Origin: Takakia lepidozioides
Lineage: Eukaryota; Streptophyta; Takakiopsida; Takakiales; Takakiaceae
Length of the DNA stretch: 64,000 bases
Direction of reading: 5' to 3'
NCBI GenBank assembly: GCA_030704615.1
Contig: CM060732.1
Location: 22,506,001 to 22,570,000, forward strand
A model generated the notes under the pieces. It saw only the letters and a list, made by a program, of their open reading frames with translations, did no database searches and was not told where the DNA came from. Position numbers and translations under genes: made by a program. This document shows positions 9,250-19,553 of the stretch, in pieces (position 1 is the stretch's first letter; each line of letters starts with the position of its first letter).

Positions 9250-10110
9250 TCAAGAGATGCACTGCGCAACACCCTCATGGCTTATGGACAGGCGGCCTGC
9301 AATCGAACGATTCGTGGATGGTTGCTGGACTTGCACAACACATCTGCCACATCGAAACCACAGCTTCACTTCACCAACATTCAGCACAACAGGAGCAGAG
9401 CAGAGCATACAAGAGCTTGGCCGTTGATTGCGACACCTGTTGTGTGTGAAGTTTGAGAATTGAGCTGCCCTTTTTTTTTTGATGTCTGTGGTTCTACTGT
9501 GGTGTTGTACGTGTGCTCCTTGGACCTGTTGGACCTCCCGCAGACGTGATAACTTTCTTTTCTTCTTATCCTTGAACCCTCCTGAGGCCCTATACATTCT
9601 TGATTTGGCCATTTTGGAAGGAGGCCATTGGCCTTTCTTCCTTAACTTGCGCTTGCGCACCAGCCTCTTCCTTCGAAGCTCCAATCGTTTAGCCTTCTTC
9701 TTTAACAATTATGCTTTTGACTTGAGGGAAACTATGGCTGGGATGGTGACCTCAGGAACAATCTCGACCTCTGACTCTGGGGCATCTCCAGCAGCCCTGG
9801 CTACCACATTCCTCTCCGTTGTGGCCTTCCACGTCAAGGACGCACCGGCTGCGACCTGCCCACTGTAATCTCCAAGTTCTTTTCTATACTTCAAACCCAC
9901 TCTAAATCCAGAAAACAGCCCGCAAGCAGGTCTCCACTGCGAGCTTGCCGAGGCAGCAGATGGTGAGAGAGACAAGGACACATTGGAGAAGGTCGGCACA
10001 AGGGCCTGGGAAAGAAGGAACGCAAAGGTTGCAGAGTTCTCTGGTACACCAAAGCCAAGTTCTGAAGGCGGGATTCCCCCTATTGCCCAGGCAGGGCACA
10101 AGCTGGGCAT
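9250..10110 (-). pseudogene. Decayed ORF with a highly basic tail in the retrotransposon leader
   Basis: One frame is open from 10110 to 9250 except for a TAA at 9709-9711. The first part is neutral and Ser/Ala-rich. After the stop there is a strongly basic tract (KKKAKRLELRRKRLVRKRKLRKK) that resembles a nuclear or RNA-binding signal. Family unknown. It may be a captured host exon or a former leader protein of the element. It lies between the 5' LTR and the 249-residue ORF. Confidence 0.35.
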
Positions 10111-10837
10111 TTACGGAAACCCCTCCGAGAAGCAGATGAGGCTCTCGGCAGATTGCCCTGCAGGTTTTGCTTGTAAATCAGTCTTGTTAGCCAGCGATTG
10201 TAGGGCCTGCACCTGAAGCTCCGGGGACATCAATTAATCAACGATCTCCTCCAGCAAAATGGGAGTGTCACAGGTTTCTTCCATCAACATTCACTACTTC
10301 ATGTGCTTGGCTATTTGGGCCTGTTTTTCTTTTTCCCGCCCTAACTTGCTTAAACGCTCCAGTGTGTGCTTTTGTACCCGAGCCCTTCTTAGCTCGCAGT
10401 GTCCTTCATAGAGCCGTCCTCATCGACAACTGTCCATATTGCTTTAACAAGGTATGGATGTGTCACCATTGGACTGACCAGGTATAGCAAGGCTGCAGAA
10501 CAATCTGCCTCTCACAGTGCTCCTGTACAATTGCAGTTATAGCGACGCACCGAGTGCCCAACTTGCAGTAGTAATGCAACCGCAAGCGCTTGTTCCCCTG
10601 TCACAACCACACTCTTGCATGCACGCTGCACACAGGCTTCCACCTCCGGAGAAGAAGTCCAGGGACAGAGTTGCGGTTGTCAGCAGCTACCAACAGACAC
10701 AGTTTTCCTTACATTTGCGCATCATCCTGCTGCTCCACCATGATATCTCCTCACTGACCAAAACGAAGGCTGCTTCCATGCAGTGTAGCTCCGTCCTGCC
10801 CGGCGGCCTTATGCCAGAACCAACGCTGATCGAAACC

Positions 10838-10871
<34 letters not shown>

Positions 10872-10973
10872 AAAGCTTCTTAAACTAAGCACTACTCTCA
10901 CACAGGTAATCATACAAGTGCTAACCCTCAACTCCTACCTTGCACTCACAGGTAAGAGGTCATCTCTCTCGAG
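10111..10973. other. Retrotransposon 5' leader without a clear gene
   Basis: About 0.86 kb between the decayed leader ORF and the right LTR. It holds an (AT)n microsatellite at 10841-10869. Short minus-strand frames look faintly coding (ELQVQALQSLANK near 10.2 kb) but are broken by stops, and I cannot name them. Confidence 0.5.
10841..10869. repeat. (AT)n microsatellite
   Basis: Uninterrupted AT dinucleotide run inside the retrotransposon leader. Confidence 0.9.
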
Positions 10974-11325
10974 TGATAGAAAGACTCTTTAACACACTGT
11001 TGACACAAAACATGGAAACCAAAATCATCACTCTTTGAAATAGAAGTCGAGCCAGGGGCACCCCAAGCTATGGGGACTCCACCCCACAACAACCTACACT
11101 CCCATCATAAACACACACAGCTTCTAAACGCAGGAAGGAGCTCGGTCGCGCAGGCTCAACTCGAGAGAGATGAGCCGCGCGACTGTCGCTCTCGTGAAGA
11201 TAAGACAGACCAGGTGTCAAACTAAACTTGACACCTGATTTAACACTTGACCTAAATCCAAGTGTTAAATACAAATAACTAGTTTTATTCTAGCTGTTTT
11301 CACACTGTGCTTATTTAACTTGACA
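10974..11325 (-). repeat. LTR, right copy (352 bp), 5' LTR of the element
   Basis: Same sequence and orientation as 572-923. On the minus strand the bases just inside it read CTCGAGAGAGATGACC. This is not the usual initiator-Met primer site (TGGTATCAGAGC), so the primer is unknown. The last base overlaps the proposed ATGGG duplication. Confidence 0.85.
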
Positions 11326-11329
11326 TGGG

Positions 11330-11476
11330 ATTTTCGAAAGCCTGTCCAACGAACAGTCCGCTGGACAGGAGAAAGGCAATGACGGGGTGGAAGCGGAGCA
11401 TGATAGTCAAGGACAGACGACGATAGTGATGATTTTCAAGATTAGTAGAATTTTAATGAACTCTCTGTACATTTAA
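11330..11476 (+). pseudogene. 3' part of the disrupted unknown ORF
   Basis: This is the continuation, after removal of the retrotransposon and one ATGGG copy, of the reading frame at 108-485. It reads 48 sense codons rich in Glu, Gln, Ser and Asp, then TAA. The frame match could be chance: an unbiased 48-codon open stretch is not rare. Composition and the flanking duplication both favour a real join. Confidence 0.35.
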
Positions 11477-11579
11477 ATTTTCTTCCAGAGTATATAAAGC
11501 AAATTCTCCCCGTCCTTCATGTCCCATCTCCCATGTGCTTCTCAACGACACCATCGTCCAAACCACGTCCCTCCCAAAA

Positions 11580-12625
11580 TCGGAAATGCGGCACCGCATT
11601 TCCATGTCGGAACGGAAATGTGGCAACTGCAAAAACCTCGTTTGGAAATGCGGCAAGAACAATTTTCTGTTTCATGGTTTGGACATCATAAACTGTTCGG
11701 CCGAACGGTAATGCGGTGCCGCATTTCCGTTTTTGACACGGCAATTTTGCCGATTGTCAACTCCTTCCATGGAGGTAAATGGAAATGTCACCCCTCATGC
11801 GGAGGTCGTACACATTATTTACATGGCGGACATGTAAATGCGATACCGCATTTCCATTTTGGAAATGGACGTTTTTTCCAACTCCAGACCCATGGACGGA
11901 AATGCGGCACCGCATTCCATTGTCCAATAAGAAATTATGATGACGTACTGGAAATGCGGCGCCGCATTTCCAGAACGGACATCGGTGTTTGTCCAATTCC
12001 AGACCCTTGGACGGAAATGCGGCACCGCATTCCATTGTCCAATAAGAAATTTTGATGATGTACATGGAAATGCGGCACCGCATTCCATTGTCCAATACGA
12101 AATTTTGATGACGGACATGGAAATGCGGTGCCGCATTTCCAGAACGGACATCTCTGATTGTCCAATTCCAGACCCTTCGACCGAAATGCGGCACCGCATT
12201 CCATTGTCCAATACGAAATTTTGATGACGGACATGGAAATGCGGTGCCGCATTTCTAGAACGGACATCTCCAATTCCAGACCCTTCGACGAAAATGCGGC
12301 ACCGCATTCCATCGTGCTGGACGGAAATGCGGCACCACATTCCATTGTCCAATAAGAAATTTTGATGACGGAAATGGAAATGCGGGGGGGGGGTGGCCGC
12401 ATTCCAGAACGGACATGGAAATGCATTGGCGATGGACATGTTTGGACAATTCAAGGTCCAATATGGAAATGCGGTGCCGCATTTCCAATTCGAAGTATGG
12501 TAATGCCATTTCCAGAAATGAAATGCGGAACAGAATTTCCGTTACGACCACAAGGGAGGAAAGGGAGCTGCCAGAAATCGCTGCATGGAGAGAAATGAAA
12601 TGCGGTGCCGCATTTCCGTGCTTGG
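11580..12625. repeat. Left palindrome array (AAATGCGGCACCGCATTT family)
   Basis: At least a dozen copies of an 18-22 bp perfect or near-perfect palindrome, GGAAATGCGG-YR-CCGCATTTCC. The central base pair varies between CA, TG, TA and GC while symmetry is kept. Copies recur about every 55-70 bp. The intervening 30-45 bp are partly conserved and occur in both orientations (TCCAATTCCAGACCC, CATTGTCCAATA). There is no coding potential: the apparent ORFs here are translations of the palindrome. Confidence 0.9.
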
Positions 12626-13058
12626 GCATGTACATGTTTCCTTTTACTCATACATGGATTTCCTTCACCTCAGGACTCTGAATCGCTGACTCTGATATAT
12701 TATGTGGACAGACAAATTGTAGACAAGACCACAAATTGTAAACAGGGGCCAATACAGCAGTTCTTGAACACAATGAAACACAACAACAGAAGAAGTAAGG
12801 TACGATGGGTTGTTTTATTGATCGAACATGGTGTCTCACATTTAGAACTCCAGACAAATCTAAAGCCCTTCCGCCTTCTACATGGGCGTCACCAAGTCGA
12901 CGGAACTCGATAGCCCTCAAAAACAAGCCTATATTGACCCGACACATCCAGGTATAAACTGCAAACTCGGCGTTCGGTCTGCCCTGGTGGAGCTGACGAC
13001 AATGTCATGCCCAGCAATGCTAGCCACCATCATACATTGCAAGCTCCACCGTGGGGCC
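12626..13058. other. Spacer between left array and the spliced gene
   Basis: No convincing reading frame, repeat or RNA motif is visible. It would contain the 3' untranslated region and end of the minus-strand gene. Confidence 0.4.
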
Positions 13059-16000
13059 TCAGGTGGCCCGTGCGATTCGTCTTCGCAACTTAGCGAAGTT
13101 TCTCCAGCACGGAAAGAGCGGAGTGAACTTCCAGAATATAGTTTTCCAAACTGGGTACACTGCAGCCGTGGCAGCAGTTCCAGTGCCAAAGCGAGGCGTG
13201 CGTGATCTGTCCAACATCCCATTCCAGCTTGGTATATCGAGGTCAACAATTTTCAGGACCCACGGACCGCATTGTTCTTCGCTCTCACCTCGTTCAAAGC
13301 GGTAATAGCCCTCCAAATATTCCAAATACGCTTGATTCAAGAAGCGTCAGTGAAAACAGAGAGCCAGACAATGATGTCTCCTGATTCTGGTTTGAACATA
13401 GCATAATCATGGCCATGATAAGGGCAATCAGCAGGATTGAAGCGGCACGGCATCCTTGAAAAAGAGTAGCGGAGTACGCTCAATGACAGCAACTCCCGGA
13501 TGGAGGAGGGGCAGCGCCCGGGGCTGGAGAAGTTCAAGGACATGACAATGTGTTGCAAACGCTGCAATTCCTCCTAACACTCCAGGGCACATTTAAATTT
13601 CCCCCTACAGGAACCTTCACGGATGGATGAAGATTGGCTGCTCCATGAATGTAGCCGTTTCAGTTTCCTTCCGTGCCATGCAAACTATGGGCAAATTTGC
13701 ATACATGTTCCACATATGAGGTCCAGCACTCTGCCCTCCAGGTCAGTGCATGTCCCCATAATTGTCTGGATGAAGGCAGGGCTCCGAGTCCGTGAATACC
13801 GCAGGGGATCCATTGAAGTGAGACTATGGGGAGGAGTTCCGGGGGAAACGTGTTGAACAGGACGTCGTAATCGATGGGGTCGCAGTCGGGTCAGCCAACA
13901 ATCCATCCTTCCGGAAAGCAAAGGTCGAGTTCTCCTTCACAAAGCAGTATGCATCGAACTGCTTCGTCTGCATACACAGTGGGGAATGATTAGAAATCAA
14001 ACGGGGCACCACATTTCAAAACACGTTACAAAATGAAAGGACGATTGCTAATGTCCTAATTACCTTCTTCCCTTCCGACCGAAGGCCCAATGTGTTGATG
14101 CGCGTCCACTTCTTCTTCAGAATTGGACGGCGTTCTGCTGGGTCCACTTCGCAATTCCTGTCTCCGTGTTTTTGCCTCTGCTCCAGGACAACCACACAGC
14201 CTCTGTCGTCCAAAAACAAGCGGGGCGAGCCCGAATCCTTTTTCCAAAAGTCCTCGGAGTACCTGTTCCAAGATGGCAAAACCTTGCAGTCCTTCCACAG
14301 GCTCTCCATCCGGAAAGCAAGATGATCATATCGCAAGACCACTCTGTGGCTTTTCCGCCCCTCCTGCATTACTTCCTGCACACACTTCTCAAAGAACGAG
14401 ACCCATCTTCAGAAAAATAGGGGTGTCGGAAGGCTATGCTTCAGCTGCCTTCTTCAGTGCTCTGCCCTTCAGACCCTCCATGGTCTTGATGTATGCAAAC
14501 TTGGCTGCCGTCCGTCCAGACGCCGCCAAGAAAACTCTCATTGACACACTGAACTATGTTTTGGCTCCACTTTCGGCCTCTCATTTCCACCGGCTTGAAA
14601 GGGTGCCCCCCGGGGGGTTGAAGAGTGCCTCTTGGCTGAGCTGTTCTCGTCCTCTCGTGAAACACGGTGGGCACAGGGATTTCGGCTGCGTTCGGGGGGT
14701 GGGCTGGTTGCAAAGTCTCCATCGTCGTCCTCTTCGTCACCCTCTTCCTGCTCTTTCTGTTTTTGCTTCTTTGTCTTCTTCGGTGTCACAACTGCTACTC
14801 CTTGCTGGCGAGTCCTCTTCTTCGACCCCTTCTGTTGAGCCTGCACAGCTAAATCCACCATCTTATGTGCCATCTCAGCTGCCTTTCTGGATTGTTTGAG
14901 AGCAGCAGCGTCCTTTGCCGACTCGGGCCCAACAGGGACACGTCTTTCCTTTCTCTTCTCCTCCGCTTTCGCGTGCAGATCTTTCTCCGATTCGTCAACA
15001 AGTCCGCCAGACATGTCCAGGTAACACGGGCATCCAACGAGATGCGCGGCATGCCATTGTTTCTGCACCTCTGGTAGGTAGACCAAGCTTGGTCCCGGCA
15101 TGGTCCAAGCCATGAAAAACGGGGGCTCTTGCGCCAGGGCCCCTGTCTTAAGTAACACGTATTTCATATACCTGCAAGACAGTCAACATGCGTGAGCACA
15201 AGTTATGAGAATGTACTCACAGAGTGCAACCAAAACGATAAAGTGCGAATGTGGTGCCGCATTTCCCAGACTAACCTCATAACCCAGCTTTTGCATACAA
15301 CGGGAGCTGGGCTTCACTTGTACACAATTTGCATTGCAGCTTTTCCCGCCCCCTCCTGGTGTGTAAACTCCACGCTCCTTCTTGCTGTCTGCAGCTCCCT
15401 GGCGAAGAGGTTGTCCTTGTACGCACATCTGAAACGTGTCACGTAGTCTTCCAATGTCTGTGTTCCATCCCATTTTACGTACAAGCCGAACGAATCACTA
15501 TGGATTACGACTTGCTCCTTTGCATTCGTCATTACTTGCGTTTCCAACATGCATTGTCACGTAGGAGTTCACGGAATTCATTCCAGCAAAGCAAATCGGG
15601 GGAAGTACCTTGAATTACCTGGAACCACCAAGTCATGCGGTTGAGCCACACATCCACTGCAGGGTCAGAAACTTCGAGTGGAAAAGACCACATGGTCCTT
15701 ATACTCTCCGATGCATTCCAGATCGACAGCCACCGTGTCTGCCATTTCCGATCCAATGTCAGGAGCAGAAGAAGAGTGGCTATTGCTAGGAAGGAAGTGC
15801 ATTGAAACCTCACCTTCTCTTTCGCCTCCACACATGCCGTTGACAGGTGATGCAGTTTCTCCAACTGCATGGTCGGCTGCATGGCCCGAGAATATTGTTT
15901 TGCAATCTTGGGGATGAAGTCCTTTCCAAGTGTCGGATCTGCAATGGCCACCAGCTTTGAAAGCTTTGACTTGTATTTGGTTCTAGACTTGACCCCGACT

Positions 16001-18056
16001 TCCTTCAAGTGCTCGGTCAATGACTGCAATGTTTTTGTCTGCCCCTCACTTTCCATGAAGAAGCGTTTGGCATGGGCCAAATCCAGCTTGATGTTTGACT
16101 ACCAAGAAAAACATGCAGAAACATTACATAGGATCCATGTGGAAAGATGACTAGAAATTGGGGAAGGATGAGCAGAGGAAAATGGGAGGATGACTTCGTA
16201 TATCACCTCCACCATTCCATCCATAGTGAGGCGATACCATGTCCGGTCTGTTTTTGCTAGGGCTTTTTGAATGAGCTCGGGCTCCAGCATTTCGGCGAAC
16301 ATGTGCGGGTCAGTGAGACCAGTTTTCCTCACCCTGTACAGCATATGTACCATGTGGGTATGCACGTAAGCATTTTCAGTGACCCTGCAAGGCACACTCT
16401 CCAGTTCAGTCCAATGAAGCACGGAAAGAAAAATGATTGGAAACCGAAATGCGGCACAACATTTCGGATGTGCTTGGGAGGGTATGAGAATCTTACGAGT
16501 TGAGGTCCGCCATGGCATTCTTGAGCAGGGAGGAGTCTGCCGCCTTCACCTTGAGGATGACACACTCCACCATGTAATGCCAGCCAATATGCTTGGAATG
16601 GTTCTGCTTGATGTACTCCCACCAGGCAAGAAGTCGGTGATTCCCGTCCCACACAAAAAACATTTTGCCCAACATATGGCCGAAGTCTGGATCACCCTTC
16701 AGCATTGTCTCGAATTCGTCATTGCGAGTGTGCCAGTGGGTATCCCATGCTGACAATTCATGCGCAGCGGGTCCACGAGTTTCGCCGTCCTCATTCTCAA
16801 TGGAAACGTAGAAGGCTGGCGAACCTAGGCGGTACCCTTCTCAAAATGCGAAGTTGAGCTTATCCCCATCTCCTGGAAGAGCGTGCCTGACGATGGGAAG
16901 GGATACCATGCAACAGAGTGGAATTCGAAGAGTCCGCTGGAATACCCTGCTGCCCAGAATTCTGCCAATGCTATTGTGTGTCTCCTCCAACATTGTATCC
17001 ACTGCACTTTGGAATTCCTCCGGAGACATTTCTGCAGGTGGCAGTAGGGGTTGAGCAGCTGGAGCATCCCCAACAACAGCTGAAGTCTGGGGAGTCTTTG
17101 CGGACAATTCTCGAATTGCAGAGGACTCCTCCGGGCCTGCAACATTCTGAAGGTCTTCCTGAAAGATGGTGAAGTGCTGCTGCGAACGTTGAGCAGCAGC
17201 ACCCTCCTCCGCTGACAGATCCACAAAATTGGTTGATCCCATTGCCTTCGCTGCAACAGAGAAGCCCCCAACATCACTTGGCTGGAAATCAAGCAGGAAC
17301 TGGGCTTCAGCTCGTGGAATCGGTTTTGCGGGAGACTGCTCCAACCTCCCCCTGTTTGCTTCATTCTCTTGGGGGGGGAGGAAACGGCCTAATCCGGTTC
17401 AGAAACCAGTTCAAGGACGGGTTGCTTCTTCTTCGTCTTTGCTGGAGAAGGGCCCGACTCCTGCTGGCGATTCTCCATGACCTTCAAACGTGACTGTTTC
17501 TCTGGGGCTTGGAACTGCAAAGCCTTGCCTTTCCAAACCGCGTCCTTGAAACGCACAGAGCTAGGCCCGGTAGGGAGACCCGTGCTCGTGGATCGGCTGG
17601 GTGTGCGTGCTGCAGCTAGTTCCACGGATTCTTCCTGCGGCTCTTCGGATTCCTGCGATCCCTCCACCACCTCCACCTTTCGAGTTAGGCATGCAAACAT
17701 CTTCTGCATTCAAGTGTTCTACCATACAGTCTAAGAATTTCACAACGAAAATGAGGGAGGGTTTCGGTGCTCCATCAGCTGCACGCATCCCGATAGCACG
17801 GAGCTCTAACTGTCGGCTGGGTTGCCTGCGTTGCCTGCTGCTGCGAGATGACCATCTCCTCTTGAAGACGCATCTGCTTCCTCCCCTTCGGCATTGGCCT
17901 TCGCCCGAAGTACAACTTGCGGAGCTTGCGACGATGTCTCTTCGCTGCTGCAGGACCTTCCTCCCTCTCAGGTTGGAGCATAAGAAAAACACAGACTTGG
18001 AAAAGGGGCGAAGAGTGCAAATGGAAAGGGCGCGAGAGGGGTGAATGAGTAGACAC
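13059..18056 (-). CDS. Unknown multi-exon gene with ParB/sulfiredoxin-like motif
   Basis: A series of minus-strand open segments joins through GT-AG introns. Five consecutive junctions keep phase: 16497/16384, 16207/16098, 15814/15738, 15619/15517 and 15318/15171. A sixth, 14064/13967, is also in phase. Upstream segments (18056-16840) are Ser/Gln/Glu-rich and probably disordered. The segment ending at 16497 has FVWDGNHRLLAWWEYI, which resembles the DGxHR motif of the ParB/Srx fold. Helical exons follow, then a Lys-rich nuclear-signal-like exon. The C-terminal third contains EGRVLDLICGT, resembling motif I of SAM-dependent methyltransferases, but needs two frame changes. In-frame problems at 16841 and near 13940 suggest decay or missed introns. 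Confidence 0.5.
14064..14406 (-). CDS. Exon of the same gene
   Basis: Reads WVSFFEKCVQEVMQEGRKSH, YDHLAFRMESLWKDCKVLP and PRLFLDDRGCVVVLEQ. It ends at AAG/GTAATT in phase 0, matching an acceptor at 13967 that opens with TKQFDAYCFVKENSTFAF. Confidence 0.5.
14538..15171 (-). CDS. Exon with Lys-rich nuclear-signal-like tract
   Basis: Begins KYMKYVLLKTGALAQEPPF, then a charged region with KKTKKQKQKEQEEGDEEDDD, which looks like a nuclear localisation signal plus an acidic tract. The frame stays open to 14538, but the true donor is probably earlier because the tail is low-complexity. Confidence 0.45.
15318..15517 (-). CDS. Exon of the same gene
   Basis: 200 bp, phase 0 in and phase 2 out, ending in a Lys codon split AA/G that the next exon (15171) completes. 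It contains SFGLYVKWDGTQTLEDYV and RCAYKDNLFARELQ. The following intron carries a degenerate array palindrome near 15255. Confidence 0.55.
15619..15738 (-). CDS. Short Trp-rich exon of the same gene
   Basis: 120 bp, 40 codons, phase 0 at both ends: TRWLSIWNASESIRTMW through to RMTWWFQ. Acceptor GGCAG, donor CAG/GTAATT. Confidence 0.5.
15814..16098 (-). CDS. Helical exon of the same gene
   Basis: 285 bp, exactly 95 codons, phase 0 at both ends. Predominantly helical and basic (KLDLAHAKRFFMESEGQ, SRTKYKSKLSKLVAIADP). Acceptor TTGGTAG, donor AAG/GTGAGG. Confidence 0.55.
16207..16384 (-). CDS. Helical exon following the DGNHR exon
   Basis: 178 bp, phase 2 in and phase 0 out, giving SVTENAYVHTHMVHMLYRVRKTG and on to MDGMVE. 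Acceptor TTGCAG and donor GAG/GTGATA. In ParB-type proteins a helical DNA-binding region follows the nuclease-like fold; whether this one binds DNA cannot be judged. Confidence 0.55.
16497..16840 (-). CDS. Exon with ParB/Srx-like DGNHR motif
   Basis: Reads EGYRLGSPAFYV...MLGKMFFVWDGNHRLLAWWEYI...VECVILKVKAADSSLL and ends at CTC followed by GTAAGA. In ParB and sulfiredoxin proteins a beta strand ending in DGxHR is followed by a helix and another strand, and that layout fits here. The next exon starts at 16384 and completes the split Ser codon. The intron between them contains another copy of the array palindrome (16443-16466). Confidence 0.55.
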
Positions 18057-18249
18057 GACAAAAGAAGATGAAACGGCGATGATGCACCGCTTGGGTTCGA
18101 AAGGCTGGGATGGAAGTGTCTCCTCGTGGACTATGCGTCATTACAAAATTCGAATCGTCAAAGGTACGCCAGCCGTCCGAAAAACAAACATCATTAAGCA
18201 ACGGTCGGGCCACGCCGCCTCTTGCCACTTCAGACAGCAAGAGCGCAGA

Positions 18250-19275
18250 CATGAAAATGTGGTGCCGCAATTCCGTTGGTCCACGTGTTCACATATCATG
18301 GCATTTCCGTCCCAGCGTTTGATGAGTTAGAGTGAAAACGCAAATGCGGCGCCGCATTTCCGTTAAGTAGCATCCCAAAGGTACACATACCTTACTTGTT
18401 GGACAGAAATGCGGCACCGCATTTCCGTTCAACAAGTAAGGTATGTGAAAGTGGAACGGAAATGCGGTACCGCATTTCCATTCTGATTGAAAATCATGAA
18501 CCACTGGAACTGAAATGCGGCACCGCATTTCCGTTCGAGTCGCACCTTCCAACATTCCAGAACGAAAATGCGGCGTCGCGTTTCCGTTTTGTATCACAGG
18601 CATGGAGCTGTGGGACGGAAATGCGGCACCGCATTTCCGTCCGGGGGAGACCTTCATACTCTCCAGAACGGAAATGCGGTACCGCATTTCCGTTCAACAA
18701 GTAAGGTATGTGAAAGTGGAACGGAAATGCGGTACCGCATTTTCGTTCTGATTGAAAATCATCAACCACTGGAACTGAAATGCGGCACCACATTTCCGTC
18801 CGAGTCGCACCTTCCGACATTCCAGAACGGAAATGCGGCGCCGCACTTCCGTTTTGGAGAGTATAATGGTTTCCCCCGGACGGAAATGATGTGCCGCATT
18901 TCCGTCGCACTACTGCATGCCTGAGATTCGGAAATGCGGAACCTCATTTCCGTCCACTAGATCCCATTGAAAGAGACCAGACGGAAATGCGGCACCACAT
19001 TTCCGTTCCTGCCTATCCAAAGTGTCCCAGTCGATGAAAATGCGCTGTTGCTATTATTTTCTACCATGTGTTCCTAGTCCCATTCGACCTAAATGCGATA
19101 CCGCATTTCCGTTCCACCATGGGCCTACTTTTACAGTGGACTGAAATGTGGTACCGCATTTCCGTTGCACCAGTATTTTGGTTTCCCTGTTGACGGAAAT
19201 GCGGTGCCGCATTTCCGATCACAATCAAGGAGAGGATGATGTCGAACTGGGATGCGGGACCGCATTCCCATTCAG
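18250..19275. repeat. Right palindrome array
   Basis: Same palindrome as at 11.6-12.6 kb, about 17 copies with a spacing near 55 bp. A block of about 120 bp is duplicated inside it (18438-18560 and 18699-18830). Two spacers recur inverted: the one carrying CATACCTTACTTG near 18390 reappears as its complement near 18430 and 18700. The arrays bracket the spliced gene at 13-18 kb, like subterminal repeats of a DNA transposon. Confidence 0.9.
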
Positions 19276-19553
19276 CCATGTGCAATGGGTTGCATTGTTT
19301 CGAAAGAACACAATTGCGGCCTGTCTTAATGAGCACATCTTGGTTGTCTAACCGTTTTAACTAACAGTCCTAGCACTTGTCAGTGCGAACGTTCATGTCT
19401 GCACCGCGAATACTGGTTGATCCACCCTCAGGAGAAACTGTCAAGAGATGTTATTTCGTCGCCGAATCGGCCATCATTGTCATACTTAGTGGATATGGAA
19501 TCACACCTCCCACCTTCATGCATGTAGCTTGAAACCATATTTGCCACTTCAAT

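Larger units (their letters stand above)
486..11324 (-). mobile_element. Ty3/gypsy-type LTR retrotransposon with DNMT and PHD domains
   Basis: Read on the minus strand, the order is: 352-bp LTR (11325-10974), a roughly 2 kb leader with extra ORFs, gag, zinc knuckles, aspartic protease, cytosine-C5 methyltransferase, reverse transcriptase, integrase, PHD finger, G-rich polypurine tract (complement of 1013-1020), then a composite left end with a second 352-bp LTR (572-923) flanked by two 85-bp repeats. ATGGG occurs at 481-485 and 11325-11329 and would be a 5-bp target duplication. RT-to-integrase order is the Ty3/gypsy order. RNase H has been deleted and several frameshifts break the polyprotein, so this copy is not autonomous. 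Confidence 0.85.

Noticed and set aside
11580-12625. CRISPR-like array (regular palindromic repeats with spacers)
   Set aside because: Repeats vary in centre, spacers are partly conserved and occur in both orientations, there are no cas genes, and the DNA is plant nuclear in character.
11757-12635. Long overlapping ORFs on both strands in the palindrome arrays (also 18289-18924)
   Set aside because: They are translations of the repeated palindrome, which lacks stops in several frames; no protein family features.
14123-14899. 258-codon plus-strand ORF
   Set aside because: It is the antisense of exons of the minus-strand spliced gene; Ser/Pro/Leu-rich composition typical of a shadow frame.
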